Below, one piece after another: positions 5,801-6,203 of a DNA stretch of 6,203 nucleotides (position 1 is its first letter; the number at the start of each line of letters is the position of its first letter). The notes beneath the pieces were generated by a model. The model was not told where the DNA came from, made no database searches, and saw only the letters and a list, made by a program, of their open reading frames with translations. The translations under genes were made by a program, and so were the position numbers. The stretch is from Patescibacteria group bacterium (GTDB taxonomy: Bacteria > Patescibacteriota > UBA1384). The stretch spans positions 2,045 to 8,247 of the forward strand of contig JAGOOF010000024.1 in NCBI GenBank assembly GCA_017992655.1. The letters are read 5' to 3'.

Positions 5801-5817
5801 TTCAAAGAACTGGCTCA

Positions 5818-5846
5818 ATTTTACGTTTCCCTTTATGGTTTGTCAA
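5818..5846 (-). promoter_or_regulatory. Sigma70-type promoter of the small-gene unit
   Basis: On the minus strand, a perfect -35 box TTGACA (5846-5841), a 17-bp spacer and the -10 box TAAAAT (5823-5818) are visible. The predicted transcription start is near 5811, giving a leader of about 25 bases that contains the ribosome binding site. This is the closest match to consensus in the window, so strong constitutive expression is expected. Confidence 0.88.
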
Positions 5847-5849
5847 CCA

Positions 5850-5945
5850 CTTTTAACCATATTATTTAGTAATGTATTATAATGGGATATAATGATGAAA
5901 GCGTTAAAATAGCAAACTCTTTTATAAAAAAAAGAAAAAAGTTAT
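5850..5945. other. AT-rich intergenic stretch with twin TATAAT boxes
   Basis: No gene is visible. The stretch is strongly AT-rich and holds two TATAAT sequences 10 bp apart on the + strand (5878-5883 and 5888-5893), without a good -35 box, and an A-rich run (about 5926-5940). It could contain a weak rightward promoter or an easily melted region next to the DnaA box. Confidence 0.4.
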
Positions 5946-5950
5946 CCACA
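5942..5950 (+). promoter_or_regulatory. DnaA box
   Basis: TTATCCACA is a perfect match to the DnaA-binding consensus TTATNCACA. It directly follows the AT-rich stretch and precedes the third hairpin array by about 10 bp. It is the only good box I found in the window, so it supports a DnaA site but not by itself an origin. Confidence 0.55.
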
Positions 5951-5960
5951 GACTGCGTGA

Positions 5961-6032
5961 TAGTTCTCGTCTTGTTCGATTTTTACCGTTCGAGGGGTAG
6001 GCTTTACTGTTCGAAGCGTAATCGCTGAGAAC
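5961..6032. repeat. Hairpin module 13, rearranged
   Basis: The module opens with TAGTTCTC (5961-5968). It has two right-arm copies in a row (ACCGTTCGAGG near 5986 and TTTACTGTTCGA near 6004), then a hairpin with stem AGCG/CGCT and loop TAAT (6015-6026), and ends GAGAAC. The usual final TA is replaced by the start of the next GC-rich stem. Confidence 0.75.
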
Positions 6033-6105
6033 CCCGCTGAGCGGGGCAAGCCCACGGCGAGCGGGGTAAACTATCTTTTTACTGTTCGAGCGGGAGCGAG
6101 AACTA
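6027..6105. repeat. Hairpin module 14, GC-rich form fused to module 13
   Basis: CCCCGC (6032-6037) pairs with GCGGGG (6041-6046), followed by CAAGCC. GAGCGGGGTAAACTATC comes next and matches the right side of module 1, but the matching TAGTTTACC left arm is missing because GAGAAC of module 13 joins directly. The module then continues with TTTTTACTGTTCGAGCGGGAGC and closes with GAGAACTA (6098-6105). Confidence 0.75.
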
Positions 6106-6131
6106 TTCTCATAAGTGATATCCTTTCGTGG

Positions 6132-6192
6132 TAGTTCTCATTTCATTCGAACAGTAAAGTTTTATTGTTCGAGGATTAATGTCCGAGAACTA
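6132..6192. repeat. Hairpin module 15, array continues off the window
   Basis: TAGTTCTC (6132-6139) and GAGAACTA (6185-6192) bracket the arms CGAACAGTAAA and TTTATTGTTCG and the GGAT-TAAT-GTCC hairpin (6173-6184). A separator beginning TTCCCG follows up to the window end, like the one after module 6, so more modules are expected to the right. Confidence 0.85.
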
Positions 6193-6203
6193 TTCCCGTG
6201 AGT

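Noticed and set aside
5439..5811. Known structured RNA (RNase P RNA, tmRNA or SRP RNA) in the GC-rich unit
   Set aside because: I could not find the conserved core motifs of these RNAs on either strand, and a strong ribosome binding site fits a protein gene better.
5458..5882. Three overlapping + strand frames opposite the small-gene unit
   Set aside because: Promoter, ribosome binding site and terminator direction all point to the minus strand; the plus frames are GC-rich shadows.
5850..5950. Chromosomal replication origin
   Set aside because: Only one DnaA box and no dnaA, dnaN or rpmH nearby; reported only as a possible DnaA site.

Overview
The window looks like a piece of a small-genome bacterium of the Patescibacteria/CPR type, probably Parcubacteria-like. 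This is inferred from the style of the MurJ and LepA proteins and was not tested by a search. TGA is a genuine stop (it ends the gene at 2339-2956), so this is not the TGA=glycine code of Gracilibacteria/SR1. The main genes are about 45% GC by eye.

Layout. 1-709 holds no gene; from about 71 it is a dense array of hairpin-forming repeat modules, including a 6 x 24-bp tandem repeat. 751-778 is a short heptad repeat. 796-824 is a strong promoter placed so that the transcript should begin at the GTG start of murJ. 831-4698 is a tight three-gene operon on the + strand with overlapping ends: murJ (lipid II flippase), an unrecognised single-pass membrane-anchored protein, and lepA (elongation factor 4). 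4746-5360 is a second hairpin array containing a duplication with a 244-bp period. 5365-5414 is a second heptad-repeat patch. 5439-5846 is a self-contained minus-strand unit of clearly higher GC (about 63% in two lines counted): a promoter, a strong ribosome binding site, a 73-aa protein with a CxxC zinc-knuckle motif, an overlapping 47-aa reading frame, and a textbook intrinsic terminator. 5850-5945 is AT-rich and ends in a perfect DnaA box. 5961 to the window end is a third hairpin array.

How it works together. MurJ moves the peptidoglycan precursor lipid II across the membrane, LepA acts on the ribosome, and the middle protein is probably exposed outside the membrane. They are linked by co-transcription rather than by one pathway.

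The most unusual content is the repeat family. About 15 modules, each bracketed by TAGTTCTC and GAGAACTA, carry nested stems. One internal hairpin has a fixed TAAT loop, fixed GA/GA flanks and a 4-bp stem whose sequence changes on both sides together, so the structure rather than the sequence appears to be conserved. Adjacent modules are separated by 26-28 bases wherever both brackets are intact. I do not recognise this family.
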